Shown in pieces: positions 23,441-32,524 of a DNA stretch of 50,976 nucleotides (positions are counted from its first letter, which is position 1; each line of letters starts with the position of its first letter). The DNA is from an uncultured Bacteroidales bacterium (GTDB taxonomy: Bacteria; Bacteroidota; Bacteroidia; Bacteroidales; P3). Below the pieces are notes generated by a model, which saw only the letters and a program-made list of their open reading frames with translations, searched no databases and was not told the origin of the DNA. Location of the stretch: contig CAMJJD010000010.1 in assembly GCA_946406015.1 (NCBI GenBank), forward strand, positions 1 through 50,976, written 5' to 3'. A program made the position numbers and the translations under genes.

Positions 23441-23448
23441 TATATTTG
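23441..23448 (+). promoter_or_regulatory. possible -7 box TATATTTG for cyclophilin/rprY unit
   Basis: It matches TAnnTTTG and would give a 5' leader of about 155 nt. No convincing -33 element was seen. Confidence 0.4.
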
Positions 23449-23609
23449 CCGATAGTTGACGAAAGGGTTCAGACGTTAAATTAACAAAAAAAAATTAACA
23501 TTTGCACAATAAAATGCAATTTTTGCTGTTAAAGGGGCACTAATGGTTATGAATAGTGAGTGGTGGTTGGTGTTTTGTTTCTGAGTCGGAACTTTATTGA
23601 TACGATAAT

Positions 23610-24068
23610 ATGAAAGCTGTAATCAAAACCGCAAAAGGCACAATGCACGTGGAGCTCTATGCCAAGGAGGTGCCGGGCACTGTGGCCAATTTTGTTAAAC
23701 TTGCCAAGAGCGGCTACTATGACGGATTGCGTTTCCATCGGGTGATACCTGATTTCGTCGTCCAGGGCGGCTGCCCCTACAGCCGCAATGTGGGCGACCC
23801 GCGTGTGGGCATGGGCGGTCCCGGTTGGACCATCAAGTGTGAGACATCTGCTCCGCGCCAGCGGCACGACCGCGGGGTGCTGAGCATGGCCCACGCCGGC
23901 AAGGATACCGGTGGCAGTCAGTTCTTCATCTGTCACAACCGGATGAATACGCAGCATCTGGACGGGGTGCACACCTGCTTCGGCCGTGTGGAGGAGCAGG
24001 ACTGGCCCGTTATCGACGCCATCCGTCCTAATGATTTGATTGAAAGTATCACAATAGTGGAGGAATAG
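23610..24068 (+). CDS. cyclophilin-type peptidyl-prolyl isomerase
   Basis: This 152-residue protein is a single cyclophilin domain. It shows [28 protein letters not shown] with the catalytic arginine region FHRVI, then [23 protein letters not shown] and [15 protein letters not shown]. There is no signal peptide or lipobox, so it is predicted cytosolic, unlike the two FKBPs of this window. It is separated by 3 nt from the response regulator gene and probably co-transcribed with it. Confidence 0.94.
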   Translation: MKAVIKTAKGTMHVELYAKEVPGTVANFVKLAKSGYYDGLRFHRVIPDFVVQGGCPYSRNVGDPRVGMGGPGWTIKCETSAPRQRHDRGVLSMAHAGKDTGGSQFFICHNRMNTQHLDGVHTCFGRVEEQDWPVIDAIRPNDLIESITIVEE

Positions 24069-24071
24069 ATT

Positions 24072-24764
24072 ATGAATCTTGGAATCAAACTGTTGGTGGC
24101 CGAGGACGACCCGAATCTGGGTACTATCCTGAAGGCTTATTTGACTCAGAAAGGCTACACTGTGGTGTGGGCCAAGGACGGCGAAGAGGCGCTGAACTGC
24201 TTCGACGAAGAGGATGTGGATGCCTGCATCCTGGACGTGATGATGCCGGTGAAGGACGGTTTCGCCGTGGCGAAAGAAATTCGCAAAGTGGACAAGAAGG
24301 TTCCTATTATCTTCTTGACCGCCAAGAACCTGGAAGAGGATAAACTGAAAGGGTTCGAGGTGGGCGCCGACGATTATATGACTAAGCCGTTCTCGATGGA
24401 GGAGCTGCTGGCGCGCTTGAATGCCACGATGCGCCGTTCGTTCAACGAAGACAGACCCGACAAGAATGTGTTCCGCATCGGCAATTTCACTTTCGACTAT
24501 GTGCACCAGACGCTGGCCATCGACGACAATGTGCAGCGCCTGACGGCCAAGGAGTGCGATTTGCTGCGTATCTTCGCCATCAACTTCAACCAGCTGGTGG
24601 ACCGCAACACAACGCTCCAGAAGATATGGAAGGACGACAGCTATTTCGCCGCGCGCTCGATGGATGTGTATATCACCAAGTTGCGCAAATATCTGAAGGC
24701 CGACCCGACGGTGGAGATAGTGAATGTACACGGCGTTGGCTTCAAGTTGACACACAAGGAGTGA
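24072..24764 (+). CDS. rprY: OmpR/PhoB-type response regulator, RprY-like
   Basis: A 230-residue two-component regulator. The receiver domain has acidic residues Glu11-Asp12-Asp13, phospho-acceptor Asp55 (ACILDVMMP) and Lys105 (YMTKPF). The winged-helix output domain begins at about residue 135 (VFRIGNFTFDYVHQTLAI) with recognition region RSMDVYITKLRKYLKADP and C-terminal VEIVNVHGVGFKL. The sequence style matches Bacteroides RprY as recalled. No histidine kinase gene is next to it; neighbours are a cyclophilin and an MBL hydrolase. Confidence 0.85.
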   Translation: MNLGIKLLVAEDDPNLGTILKAYLTQKGYTVVWAKDGEEALNCFDEEDVDACILDVMMPVKDGFAVAKEIRKVDKKVPIIFLTAKNLEEDKLKGFEVGADDYMTKPFSMEELLARLNATMRRSFNEDRPDKNVFRIGNFTFDYVHQTLAIDDNVQRLTAKECDLLRIFAINFNQLVDRNTTLQKIWKDDSYFAARSMDVYITKLRKYLKADPTVEIVNVHGVGFKLTHKE

Positions 24765-24790
24765 ATCTGTGAATTCGTTAATACGTTAGT

Positions 24791-25555
24791 ATGAGGCTGA
24801 CGTTCTTGGGCACAGGGACATCGCAGGGTGTGCCGGTGATTGCATGTCATTGTGGGGTGTGCAGCTCGACGGACGAGCGTGACCGTCGGCTGCGCACGTC
24901 GGCATTGCTTTGCACCGACAAAGGAAAAAATGTGCTTTTCGATATCGGCCCCGATTTCCGCCAGCAAATGTTGCGGAACAGGGTGGAGCGACTGGATGCA
25001 ATATTGATAACGCACGCCCATCGCGACCATGTTGGAGGGCTGGATGATATAAGGTCATTCAACTATGTGCAGCACAAGAAGATGGATGTCTATCTGAACG
25101 CCGAGGCCCAAGTGGCTATCCTGCGTGATTACCACTATATTTTCGAGCCGCATATCTATCCGGGGCTACCGGAGGCAGAACTGCATGAGGTTGGAAACCT
25201 GCCTTTCGAAGCGGCAGGAGAGAGGGTGGTGCCGATACGCGCCATGCACAAGGATCTGCCCATACTAGGCTACCGCATCGGTCGGATAGCTTACGTCACC
25301 GATGCCAACTATATCGCTCCTGAAGAGTTGGGTAAACTGAAAGGTGTGAGTCTGTTGGTGCTGAATGCTTTGAGAAAAGAAAAACATTTCTCGCACTATT
25401 GTCTCCGTGAGGCGCTTGAAGTGATTGCGCAGGTGCAGCCTGAAAGGGCATTCCTGACGCACATGAGCCACGAGATAGGGCTGCATGCGGAGGTGGAGTG
25501 TGAGTTGCCGGAGAGGGTGAGTTTGGCGTATGACGGTCTTCAGATTGTTTTTTGA
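24791..25555 (+). CDS. MBL-fold metallohydrolase (PhnP-like)
   Basis: A 254-residue metallo-beta-lactamase-fold enzyme. It starts with LTFLGTGTSQGVPVIACHCGVCSS, characteristic of the PhnP / RNase Z-like branch, and carries the metal motif HAHRDH (His75, His77, Asp79, His80). Further ligands probably lie in AMHKDLPILGYRIG...VTDANY and LTHMSHEIG. PhnP members cleave cyclic phosphodiesters, but the true substrate here is unknown. It lies between rprY (26 nt) and a glycosyltransferase gene (3 nt). Confidence 0.9.
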   Translation: MRLTFLGTGTSQGVPVIACHCGVCSSTDERDRRLRTSALLCTDKGKNVLFDIGPDFRQQMLRNRVERLDAILITHAHRDHVGGLDDIRSFNYVQHKKMDVYLNAEAQVAILRDYHYIFEPHIYPGLPEAELHEVGNLPFEAAGERVVPIRAMHKDLPILGYRIGRIAYVTDANYIAPEELGKLKGVSLLVLNALRKEKHFSHYCLREALEVIAQVQPERAFLTHMSHEIGLHAEVECELPERVSLAYDGLQIVF

Positions 25556-25558
25556 CCT

Positions 25559-26677
25559 ATGGCCGACGAACTGCATGTGGTGGCGTTTAACGTTCCGTGG
25601 CCGGCCGACTATGGCGGTGTGATGGATGTGTACTACCGTCTGCGGGCGATGTGCGAAGCGGGCGTGAAGATTCATCTTCATTGTTTCACTTACGGCCGTC
25701 CCAAAGCCCCCGAGTTGGAAAGTGTATGTGCATCGGTTGACTATTACCGACGCAATATGGCGTGGTGGCTTCAACTGGGACGCCGTCCTTTCATAGTGAG
25801 TTCGCGCGAGAATGCGGAGCTGCGTGAATGCCTGCTGGCGGACTGCCTGCCGGTGCTGCTCGAGGGTGTGCATTGCTGTTGGCTGCTGGAGGAGGGTGTG
25901 TTGCCGGACGACCGCCGTGTGGCGGTCAGGGCTCACAATGTGGAGATGAACTACTATTCAATGCTTTACAAGTCGGAGACGAACTGGTGGCGGAGAAGCT
26001 ATCTGCACCTTGAATCGCTGAAGTTGCGCCACTATGAACCGCTTTTGCGGAGGGCATCGGCGGTGTTCACCGTTTCGGATGGCGACAGGGACTGTTTCCG
26101 TGCAATGGGTTGCCGGCATGTGGCGACGGTGCCCTGCGGCAATCCGAACAGAGAGCCGCACTGGGGCGGGCAGTCGGTGAGGCGGGCTTTGTATCACGGG
26201 AACCTTTCGGTGCCGGAGAACGATGCGGCGGCGCGCGACTTGATTGCGAATGTCTTCGCCGGTTTTGACTGCGAGTTGGTGGTGGCGGGTCATGCCCCGT
26301 CGGCGGCGTTGAGGAAGCTGGCCGGCCGGTATGACAATGTGTCTTTGGTGGCGGATCCGTCGGACAACGAGATGTGGCGGCTGGTGGAGGAGAGCAGTGT
26401 GAATATTCTGACCACACGTCAAGCAACTGGTTTGAAAATCAAATTGCTGAATGCGCTGTTCAGGGGACGTCACTGTCTGGTGAACAGCGAGATGGTGGAA
26501 GGAACGGGTCTGAAGGAACTGTGTGTGGTGGAAGATGACGCGGCAGGGATGCAAAAGGCGGTGATGCGGTTGATGAAGGAAGACTTTGGGGAAGAGCAGA
26601 TGAACTTCCGGCGTGAGAGGTTGAAACCGTATGTCACAAGCAATGCCATCGGGCCGATACTGGAGTGGCTGCATTGA
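25559..26677 (+). CDS. GT-B type glycosyltransferase
   Basis: A 372-residue protein with the GT-B two-domain layout of GT4-like enzymes. The N-terminal part starts VVAFNVPWPADYGGVMDVYYRLRAM, with an acceptor-side Gly-rich loop. The C-terminal part includes ALYHGNLSVPENDAAARDLIANVF, CELVVAGHAPS and NILTTRQATGLKIKLLNALFRGRHCLVNSEMVEGTGL, where the donor-binding Gly/Lys/Glu cluster would lie. There is no membrane segment. Donor and acceptor are unknown. It starts 3 nt after the MBL gene stop. Confidence 0.85.
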   Translation: MADELHVVAFNVPWPADYGGVMDVYYRLRAMCEAGVKIHLHCFTYGRPKAPELESVCASVDYYRRNMAWWLQLGRRPFIVSSRENAELRECLLADCLPVLLEGVHCCWLLEEGVLPDDRRVAVRAHNVEMNYYSMLYKSETNWWRRSYLHLESLKLRHYEPLLRRASAVFTVSDGDRDCFRAMGCRHVATVPCGNPNREPHWGGQSVRRALYHGNLSVPENDAAARDLIANVFAGFDCELVVAGHAPSAALRKLAGRYDNVSLVADPSDNEMWRLVEESSVNILTTRQATGLKIKLLNALFRGRHCLVNSEMVEGTGLKELCVVEDDAAGMQKAVMRLMKEDFGEEQMNFRRERLKPYVTSNAIGPILEWLH

Positions 26678-26752
26678 TGAGACGGCGGGGGAATTTGTGA
26701 GAAAAAAAGACAATAATTGTAAATTATTTACCGCTATATTGATTTTTATTTG

Positions 26753-26760
26753 TAAATTTG
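26753..26760 (+). promoter_or_regulatory. -7 box TAAATTTG for MORN protein gene
   Basis: It matches TAnnTTTG and lies 89 bp before the start codon in a very AT-rich gap. Confidence 0.55.
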
Positions 26761-26849
26761 CGTGATGCAAATGGTATGGCATGACTGTGCTATATCCCTT
26801 TGTGACATTTATTTAGGGATAATATTAACTAAAAAAAATACCAATCACT

Positions 26850-27479
26850 ATGAAGAAATCTGTTAAACTGGCGGCAATGGTGGCTCTTGGACTGCTCGTG
26901 AGCGGAAGCGTCTATGCCCAGGTTCAGGAAACCAAGACTTACAAAGACGGCAGCACCTACACAGGTCAGTTCAATGGCAAGGGCAAGAAAGAGGGTGTCG
27001 GCCGCATGGTGTGGCCCAATGGCAACCAATATGAGGGGCAGTGGAAGAAGGACAAACCCCATGGTGAGGGCACCTTTACCTATGCCAACGGTATTATCTA
27101 TCAGGGGCAGTGGGAGAACAATGTGGCCAAAGGCCGCGGCACCATCACGATGCCCAACGGCTGTGTGATTGACGGTGAATGGACCGAGATGGGCAACGGT
27201 ACGGGTGTGGCCACCTGGGCCGACGGCACGCGCTATGAGGGTACCTTCAAGGACGGCGCCGCCCACGGTGAAGGCATAAAGATATGGCCCAACGGCGACC
27301 GCTATGAGGGTTCGTTCTCGATGGGTCACATGTCGGGTCAGGGTATCTGCAAATACCACGACGGAGCCATATACTCCGGAAGCTGGAACAATGATATGTA
27401 CAACGGTCAAGGCCGTTATGTCGGTGCCGACGGTACTGTCTCCGAAGGTACTTTCCGTGCTGGTAAAATACAGAAATAA
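26850..27479 (+). CDS. secreted MORN-repeat protein
   Basis: A 209-residue protein with a signal peptide (MKKSVKLAAMVALGLLVSGSVYA). About seven MORN repeats follow, spaced roughly 23 residues: YKDGSTYTGQFNGKGKKEGVG, WPNGNQYEGQWKKDKPHGEG, YANGIIYQGQW, WADGTRYEGTFKDGAAHGEG, WPNGDRYEGSFSMGHMSGQG and YHDGAIYSGSWNNDMYNGQG. MORN repeats form an extended beta-strand scaffold. Its target is not predictable. A lipoprotein gene starts 6 nt later. Confidence 0.93.
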   Translation: MKKSVKLAAMVALGLLVSGSVYAQVQETKTYKDGSTYTGQFNGKGKKEGVGRMVWPNGNQYEGQWKKDKPHGEGTFTYANGIIYQGQWENNVAKGRGTITMPNGCVIDGEWTEMGNGTGVATWADGTRYEGTFKDGAAHGEGIKIWPNGDRYEGSFSMGHMSGQGICKYHDGAIYSGSWNNDMYNGQGRYVGADGTVSEGTFRAGKIQK

Positions 27480-27485
27480 GATAAG

Positions 27486-28331
27486 ATGAAACGGTTATTT
27501 TATGTGGCAATCCTGCCGTTGACAGTGCTCTTTGCCGGATGCTGGGGCAGCCGCTATGTGTCGGCCGACAGCGAGCTGGAAGCACTGTATGTGGGCAAGA
27601 GCTACTATGAGGTGCTTGACGACTTCGGCCGTCCGAATGCCACGGTGGACGATGGAAACCAGGGCACCCGGGCTATCTACAGGAATGTCAGCTTGCTGGG
27701 CACCCGCGCCGCTGGAATGTATCGTCAGTACAACATGCGCAACAAGAGTACGCACCAGACTGACGAGCCTACGGGCGACGTGGCCTTCCTTTTCAATTCG
27801 AAGATGCGCTGCTATGCAGTGAACAGCAATCTGCAGTACTTGCGTGTGAAGGCGAAGAAAGAGGTGGCTCCGGAGCGTGACCCCAACCGATGGGCGTGGC
27901 AGAATCCGAAGGTTCCGCGCACAATCGACTTCCCGGAGGTGGAGCGTCGGACCCCGAATGCCGATGTGGTCAGCATTGAGCGTATCGAGGTAAACAAGGA
28001 GAACGTGAAGGTTCATTTCCGCTATCATGCACGTACCCCGAAAAAACGCCCCGTCCCCGACTATGGCATCAGCCTTATGCCGGAGATTTATCTGGAGGAT
28101 GAGGCCACGGGGCGTCGTTCCGCATTGATTGAGGCGGAGGGCATATCGCTCGAGCCCGAGCGCACCTTTTTTGCCCACAACATCGGTGGCTACGACATGC
28201 TCAACTACACCCTCACTTTCGAGCCTGTAGAACGTCAGGCGGTGAAGATAAACATCATCGAACCTGGCCACTCGGGATTCAGTTTCTATGGTGTCGACAT
28301 TCACACCCGCCTGCAACCGCGATTGGAATAG
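27486..28331 (+). CDS. lipoprotein, unknown function
   Basis: A 281-residue lipoprotein (MKRLFYVAILPLTVLFAGC). Its N-terminal mature part ALYVGKSYYEVLDDFGRPNATVDDGNQGTRAIY resembles the short BamE/OmlA-type pattern (Gly-x-Ser-x-x-Glu-Val...G-x-P). The C-terminal half is beta-rich and ends VDIHTRLQPRLE. No firm family is assigned. It follows the MORN gene by 6 nt and precedes the S9 peptidase gene by 21 nt, so the three likely form one transcript. Confidence 0.75.
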   Translation: MKRLFYVAILPLTVLFAGCWGSRYVSADSELEALYVGKSYYEVLDDFGRPNATVDDGNQGTRAIYRNVSLLGTRAAGMYRQYNMRNKSTHQTDEPTGDVAFLFNSKMRCYAVNSNLQYLRVKAKKEVAPERDPNRWAWQNPKVPRTIDFPEVERRTPNADVVSIERIEVNKENVKVHFRYHARTPKKRPVPDYGISLMPEIYLEDEATGRRSALIEAEGISLEPERTFFAHNIGGYDMLNYTLTFEPVERQAVKINIIEPGHSGFSFYGVDIHTRLQPRLE

Positions 28332-28352
28332 TTTAGTAACATTTATTTTTAT

Positions 28353-30458
28353 ATGAAGAAATCAATTCTCATGCTGACAGCAGGTGCCTTGTGTCTTGTC
28401 GCCTGCCAGCCTAAGTCTGCGGAGAAACCCGTGGAGAAACCCCAGGTGGCCGTCGAAAACGGCCGCTTCACCCCCGAGGTGATGTGGAGCCTCGGTGTGA
28501 TGAGCGAGTATGCCGTCAGCCCCGACGGCAATCAGGTGCTCTACACCTTGCGCTACACCGATATGGAGCAGAATAAGAACAACGCAGAGCTGTATGTGAT
28601 GCCCACCGAGGGCGGTGAGGCACAGCGCCTGACCTCTACCGCACAGAGTGAGTTCTGTCCCGTATGGTACGACGACAACACCATTATGTACTGCCGCGGA
28701 GCCGAGATTCTGTCGATGAACCTCAAAACCAAGAAAGAAAGCAAGGTGGCTGAATGCGAACGTGGCTTTGAGGGCTTCAAGGTGGCCCCCGACGGCAAGT
28801 CGCTGGTGTATATCAGCACTATCCCCGTTGAACGCCCCGACCATTTGAACAAACTCTATGCCGGTCTTGACAAGACTACCGGTCGTATCAATGAGGATCT
28901 GATGTACCGTCACTGGGACAACTGGGTGGACGTAATTCCCCAGATATTCTACGTTCCGCTGGAGAACGGCAAGGCCAAGATGGACAAGGTCGTCAATATC
29001 ATCGACAGCACATTCGAGAGTCCCATGCGTCCTTGGGGTGGCACGGAGCAGTACAACTACAGCCCCGACAGCAAGACCATCGCCTACACCTGCCGCAAGA
29101 AAACCGGCTACGACTACGCCCACTCAACCAACAGCGACATCTACCTCTACAATGTAGAGACCGGCGAGACCCGTAACATCAGTGAGGGCATCATGGGCTA
29201 CGACCAGAACCCCGTGTTCAGCCACGACGGCACGATGATTGCATGGGAGAGTATGGAACGCGACGGCTACGAAGCCGACAAGTTACGCCTGATGGTGATG
29301 GAGCTCGCCAGCGGTACCAAGACCGACCTCACCGCCAACTTCGATTATGGCGTGGGCAATATTCTCTGGAGCAACGACGACAATGAACTCTTCGCTGTGG
29401 TCTCGTACCGTGGTATGAGTGAAATCTTTGGTTTCAATCGAGAAACTAAGGCTGTCCGTCAGCTTTCGCACGGCTACCACGACGTGAACGCCATCGCCCT
29501 CAATGGCGACAAGATTATTGCCAACCAGGTTTCCATCCAGTACCCCGGCACCCTATATTCCTATACCACCGGCGACGACCGCGCCGAAGGCACTAAGATA
29601 AGCACCTTCAACGACGATGTCCTCTCGCAGGTGCGCATGGGCAAGGTGGAGGAATGCTATGTGAAGACTGTCGACGGCAAGGATATGCTCACCTGGCTCA
29701 TCTATCCTTACGACTACGACTCCACCAAGACCTATCCCGCGCTGCTCTTCTGCGAGGGTGGCCCGCAAAGCCCCGTCAGCCAGTTCTGGAGCACCCGCTG
29801 GAACTTCGAGGTGATGTCTGGCGCCGGCTACTTCGTCATCGCCCCCAACCGTCGCGGTGTGCCTGGTTTCGGCATGGAATGGCTTGAGGAAATCAGTGGT
29901 GACTACGGCGGACTCTGCATGCAGGACTATATGGCTGCTGCCGACTGGGCTGCCAACCTGCCCATGATCGACCATGAGCGCATCGGTGCCTGCGGCGCCT
30001 CCTTCGGCGGCTTCAGTGTTTACTGGCTCGCTGGCCACAACCACGACGTGAAGGGATACGACGAAGGTCGCCGCTTCAAGGCCTTCCTTGCCCACAACGG
30101 CATGTTCAACTTCGAGCAGCAATACCTCGAGACCGAAGAGATGTGGTTCGAGAACTGGGATCTCGGTGGCCCCTACTGGGAGCGAGACCAGAATCCCAAG
30201 ATCAAGAAGAGCATGAGCTTCTCGCCTCACCTGTATGTGGGCGAGTGGAACACTCCTATATGCGTCATCCATAGTGAGTTTGACTTCCGCATAGTGGCCT
30301 CGCAGGGTATGGCCGCTTACAACGCCGCCCAGATTCGTCGCATCCCCAGCCGCTATCTCTACTTCCCCGATGAGACCCACTGGGTGCTGCGTCCGCAGAA
30401 TAGCCTCCTCTGGCACCGTAACTTCATCGACTGGTTCGACCAGTGGTTGAAGAATTAA
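28353..30458 (+). CDS. S9 family dipeptidyl/oligopeptidyl peptidase, lipoprotein
   Basis: A 701-residue serine peptidase with a lipoprotein signal (MKKSILMLTAGALCLVAC). An N-terminal beta-propeller region covers about residues 40-430, then an alpha/beta-hydrolase domain with catalytic Ser550 (GASFGG), Asp644 (HSEFDF) and His676 (DETHWV). Conserved LLFCEGGPQSPVSQFW and APNRRGVPGFGMEW mark the oxyanion side. The layout fits DPP-type peptidases such as P. gingivalis DPP5, which trim peptides in the periplasm. A strong terminator follows. Confidence 0.93.
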   Translation: MKKSILMLTAGALCLVACQPKSAEKPVEKPQVAVENGRFTPEVMWSLGVMSEYAVSPDGNQVLYTLRYTDMEQNKNNAELYVMPTEGGEAQRLTSTAQSEFCPVWYDDNTIMYCRGAEILSMNLKTKKESKVAECERGFEGFKVAPDGKSLVYISTIPVERPDHLNKLYAGLDKTTGRINEDLMYRHWDNWVDVIPQIFYVPLENGKAKMDKVVNIIDSTFESPMRPWGGTEQYNYSPDSKTIAYTCRKKTGYDYAHSTNSDIYLYNVETGETRNISEGIMGYDQNPVFSHDGTMIAWESMERDGYEADKLRLMVMELASGTKTDLTANFDYGVGNILWSNDDNELFAVVSYRGMSEIFGFNRETKAVRQLSHGYHDVNAIALNGDKIIANQVSIQYPGTLYSYTTGDDRAEGTKISTFNDDVLSQVRMGKVEECYVKTVDGKDMLTWLIYPYDYDSTKTYPALLFCEGGPQSPVSQFWSTRWNFEVMSGAGYFVIAPNRRGVPGFGMEWLEEISGDYGGLCMQDYMAAADWAANLPMIDHERIGACGASFGGFSVYWLAGHNHDVKGYDEGRRFKAFLAHNGMFNFEQQYLETEEMWFENWDLGGPYWERDQNPKIKKSMSFSPHLYVGEWNTPICVIHSEFDFRIVASQGMAAYNAAQIRRIPSRYLYFPDETHWVLRPQNSLLWHRNFIDWFDQWLKN

Positions 30459-30476
30459 GAATTAGTAATCAAGAAT

Positions 30477-30514
30477 AAAAAAGGGCTGACGCACATCTGC
30501 GCCAGCCCTTTTTT
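30477..30514 (+). terminator. intrinsic terminator after S9 peptidase gene
   Basis: AAGGGCTG pairs with CAGCCCTT, with further partial pairing inside, followed by six T residues and preceded by an A run. It could act for both converging genes. Confidence 0.88.
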
Positions 30515-30581
30515 GTATATGACGTTCTATTTTTAACTCTTAATTTCTAATTCCTATTATTAAACTGTAAACCGTAAACTT

Positions 30582-32282
30582 TTAATTCTTAATCACTCTC
30601 CTCAAGTCGAGCGTGTTCATGGCGTCGCTACGCAGGCCATGCACGTTCTTATGGGTGAAGTGGAGTATCTGGTCGTAGTAAAGCACCATCACCGGCGCCT
30701 CCTGCATGATGAGGCTGTCCATCTCGCGGTAGAGCTGCAGTCGGCGGTCAGCGTCGGTCTCTGTGCGCATCCTCTTGTATAGCATGTCTGCCTGCTTGTT
30801 GTTGAAGCGCGTGTAGTTGGGACCTGCAGGAGTGCGGTTGGGACCGTAGAATAGCATCAGGTAGTTCTCGGCGTCGGGGTAGTCGGCCACCCACGACTTG
30901 CGGAACCATTGGCATTTGCCTTGCGCCACTTGCTCGCTCAGCGCTGCCGGCGGGTTCACGTCGACCTGTATGTCGAGTCCCAGCAATCCCAGTTGCTGCT
31001 GTATGTATTTGCAGAGGTCAAGGTAGTTCGCCGTGGTCGAAAGCTTCAGCTTCGGTAGCTCACCGCGTTCTTTTTTCACCTCCTCCAGCAGCTTTCGGGC
31101 CCGTTCGGGGTCGTACTTGTATCCGCAGTCGCTGTATCCTGGCAATCCCTTGGGGATGAAGCCACCGGTGCCGGGAGCGCCGATATTGTTTCGCAGATAC
31201 TGCATCATCTTTCCGCGGTCGAAGCCGCAGCTGATGGCCTGCCGCAGCCGTCGGTCGCGCAACGGGTTGTCTTTCTCTTCCATGTTGAAACCCAGATACT
31301 CTGTGTTCAGGAAGGGGGTCGACACCATGTCGATGAGGTCGGCGTACTTCTCCTTCAGCGACCCGTCCGGGTTCAGGATCTCGTCCTTGTAGCTGGCGTC
31401 GAGCGAGTTCATAAAGTCGAGGTTGCCTTTGACAAATTCCAGGAACACCGTCTGCTTGTCGATGATAAAGGTCACCGCCACCGCGTCGAGGTAGGGCAGG
31501 CGATAAATCTGAGGCGTCACAGAGTCGCTGAGTGACTGGGTGACTGAGTGACTGGGTGGCTGAGAGGCAGAGGTCTTTTCTTCTTTTCGACTCTTCGACT
31601 CTTTGACTCTCCAGATGGTGTCATATTCAAAGTATAGCGGGTTCTTGCGCAACACCAGCTTCACACCTTCCTTCCAATATTGGAAACGGAAAGGTCCGGT
31701 GCCGCAGGGGTGGTTGCGGAAGTCCTTGCCGTAGTGCTCCGTCACCTCGCGAGGCACCACCGAGCAGTACACCATCCCCAGTTGACTCAGGAAGGGAGCG
31801 AACGGCTCCCGGAGCTGTATAACGAAGGTGGTGTCGTCCGGAGCTTTGAAGCGCTCCACATCACGGATAATCCAAGCACCCGGCGAGGCCACCTCAGGGT
31901 CGGACAGGCGCGAGAAACTGTAGACGAAGTCGTCCGCCGTCACGCGGCGCGTGTTGTCGGGAGTGGGGAAGAGGGCGTTGGTGTGGAAGTATACGTCCTT
32001 GCGGAGCGTGAAGGTGTAGGTTCGTCCGTCGGAGCTGATGCTCCATCGCTTGGCGATGCAGGGCTGCACCTGCAGGGCGCTGTCGAGCTGCACCAGACCG
32101 TTGTAGAGCTGACGGCAGGCCCAGGTGAGGGCTTGGTCCTTGGCGAACGCTGGGTCAAGCGTCGTGATGCCGGCACTCTCGTTGTAGCGGAAAATCATTT
32201 TGTCGTCATGACGGTGGCGGTGGCACGAAGTCAGCGTCAGCAATGACAACAATAACAGGCAAACGGTAAAATTTCTTCTCAT
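30582..32282 (-). CDS. peptide ABC transporter substrate-binding lipoprotein
   Basis: A 566-residue family 5 solute-binding protein (MRRNFTVCLLLLSLLTLTSC lipobox). It has the OppA-type pattern: TLDPAFAKDQALTWACRQLYNGLVQLD, TFTLRKDVYFHTNALF, VTADDFVYSFSRL, GTGPFRFQYWKEG, and near the C-terminus ADYPDAENYLMLFYG. It would bind peptides or nickel-peptide-like ligands for an ABC importer; no permease or ATPase genes are in this window. Residues 227-257 are an atypical Ser/Lys/Glu-rich insert encoded by tandem repeats that also occur just upstream of the gene. Confidence 0.9.
   Translation of the reverse strand: MRRNFTVCLLLLSLLTLTSCHRHRHDDKMIFRYNESAGITTLDPAFAKDQALTWACRQLYNGLVQLDSALQVQPCIAKRWSISSDGRTYTFTLRKDVYFHTNALFPTPDNTRRVTADDFVYSFSRLSDPEVASPGAWIIRDVERFKAPDDTTFVIQLREPFAPFLSQLGMVYCSVVPREVTEHYGKDFRNHPCGTGPFRFQYWKEGVKLVLRKNPLYFEYDTIWRVKESKSRKEEKTSASQPPSHSVTQSLSDSVTPQIYRLPYLDAVAVTFIIDKQTVFLEFVKGNLDFMNSLDASYKDEILNPDGSLKEKYADLIDMVSTPFLNTEYLGFNMEEKDNPLRDRRLRQAISCGFDRGKMMQYLRNNIGAPGTGGFIPKGLPGYSDCGYKYDPERARKLLEEVKKERGELPKLKLSTTANYLDLCKYIQQQLGLLGLDIQVDVNPPAALSEQVAQGKCQWFRKSWVADYPDAENYLMLFYGPNRTPAGPNYTRFNNKQADMLYKRMRTETDADRRLQLYREMDSLIMQEAPVMVLYYDQILHFTHKNVHGLRSDAMNTLDLRRVIKN
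31512..31604 (-). repeat. tandem-repeat insert in peptide-binding protein gene
   Basis: The plus strand reads degenerate units GAGTGACTGGGTGACT... and then CGACTCTTCGACTCTTTGACTC. The 18-nt string ACAGAGTCGCTGAGTGAC near 31519-31536 recurs at about 32298-32315, just upstream of the gene's start codon. The insert keeps the frame and encodes about 31 residues between two strands of the binding domain. Confidence 0.8.
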
Positions 32283-32296
32283 TCCTTGTTTCTTTA

Positions 32297-32422
32297 TACA
32301 GAGTCGCTGAGTGACGGAGTGGCTCTTCTACTTTTCTACTTTTCGATTCATAACGTGGCTGTCTTCATTTTTATTGTGCTTAATTTGGTCGGAGGCCGGA
32401 AGTCGGAGGCCGGAAGTCAGGG
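32297..32422. repeat. mixed tandem-repeat tract in divergent gap
   Basis: Contains the GAGTCGCTGAGTGAC unit also found inside the neighbouring gene, then TCTACTTTTC copies, and two tandem copies of a GGAGGCCGGAAGTC unit at about 32391-32420. Similar GGTCGGAGGCCGG sequence lies inside truB at 37932-37945. Confidence 0.8.
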
Positions 32423-32469
32423 GTGATTCTTTTGAAGATAAAAAAGTGGCACTATTGTGAAAAAAGTTG

Positions 32470-32477
32470 TATTTTTG
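32470..32477 (+). promoter_or_regulatory. -7 box TATTTTTG for GIN-domain lipoprotein gene
   Basis: It matches TAnnTTTG and lies 47 bp before the start codon. Confidence 0.6.
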
Positions 32478-32524
32478 CAATTTGAAAAATAGAATCCTTA
32501 ATAAACAACTAAACACACAACAAG

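Larger units (their letters stand above)
22929..23609. other. 681-bp divergent intergenic region
   Basis: This gap lies between nrnA (minus) and the cyclophilin gene (plus). It is AT-rich and contains the nrnA -7 box, one 46-bp GTTC/GAAC element with its conserved tail (23249-23319), and a possible plus-strand box TATATTTG (23441-23448). No coding region with recognisable similarity is seen. Confidence 0.75.
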
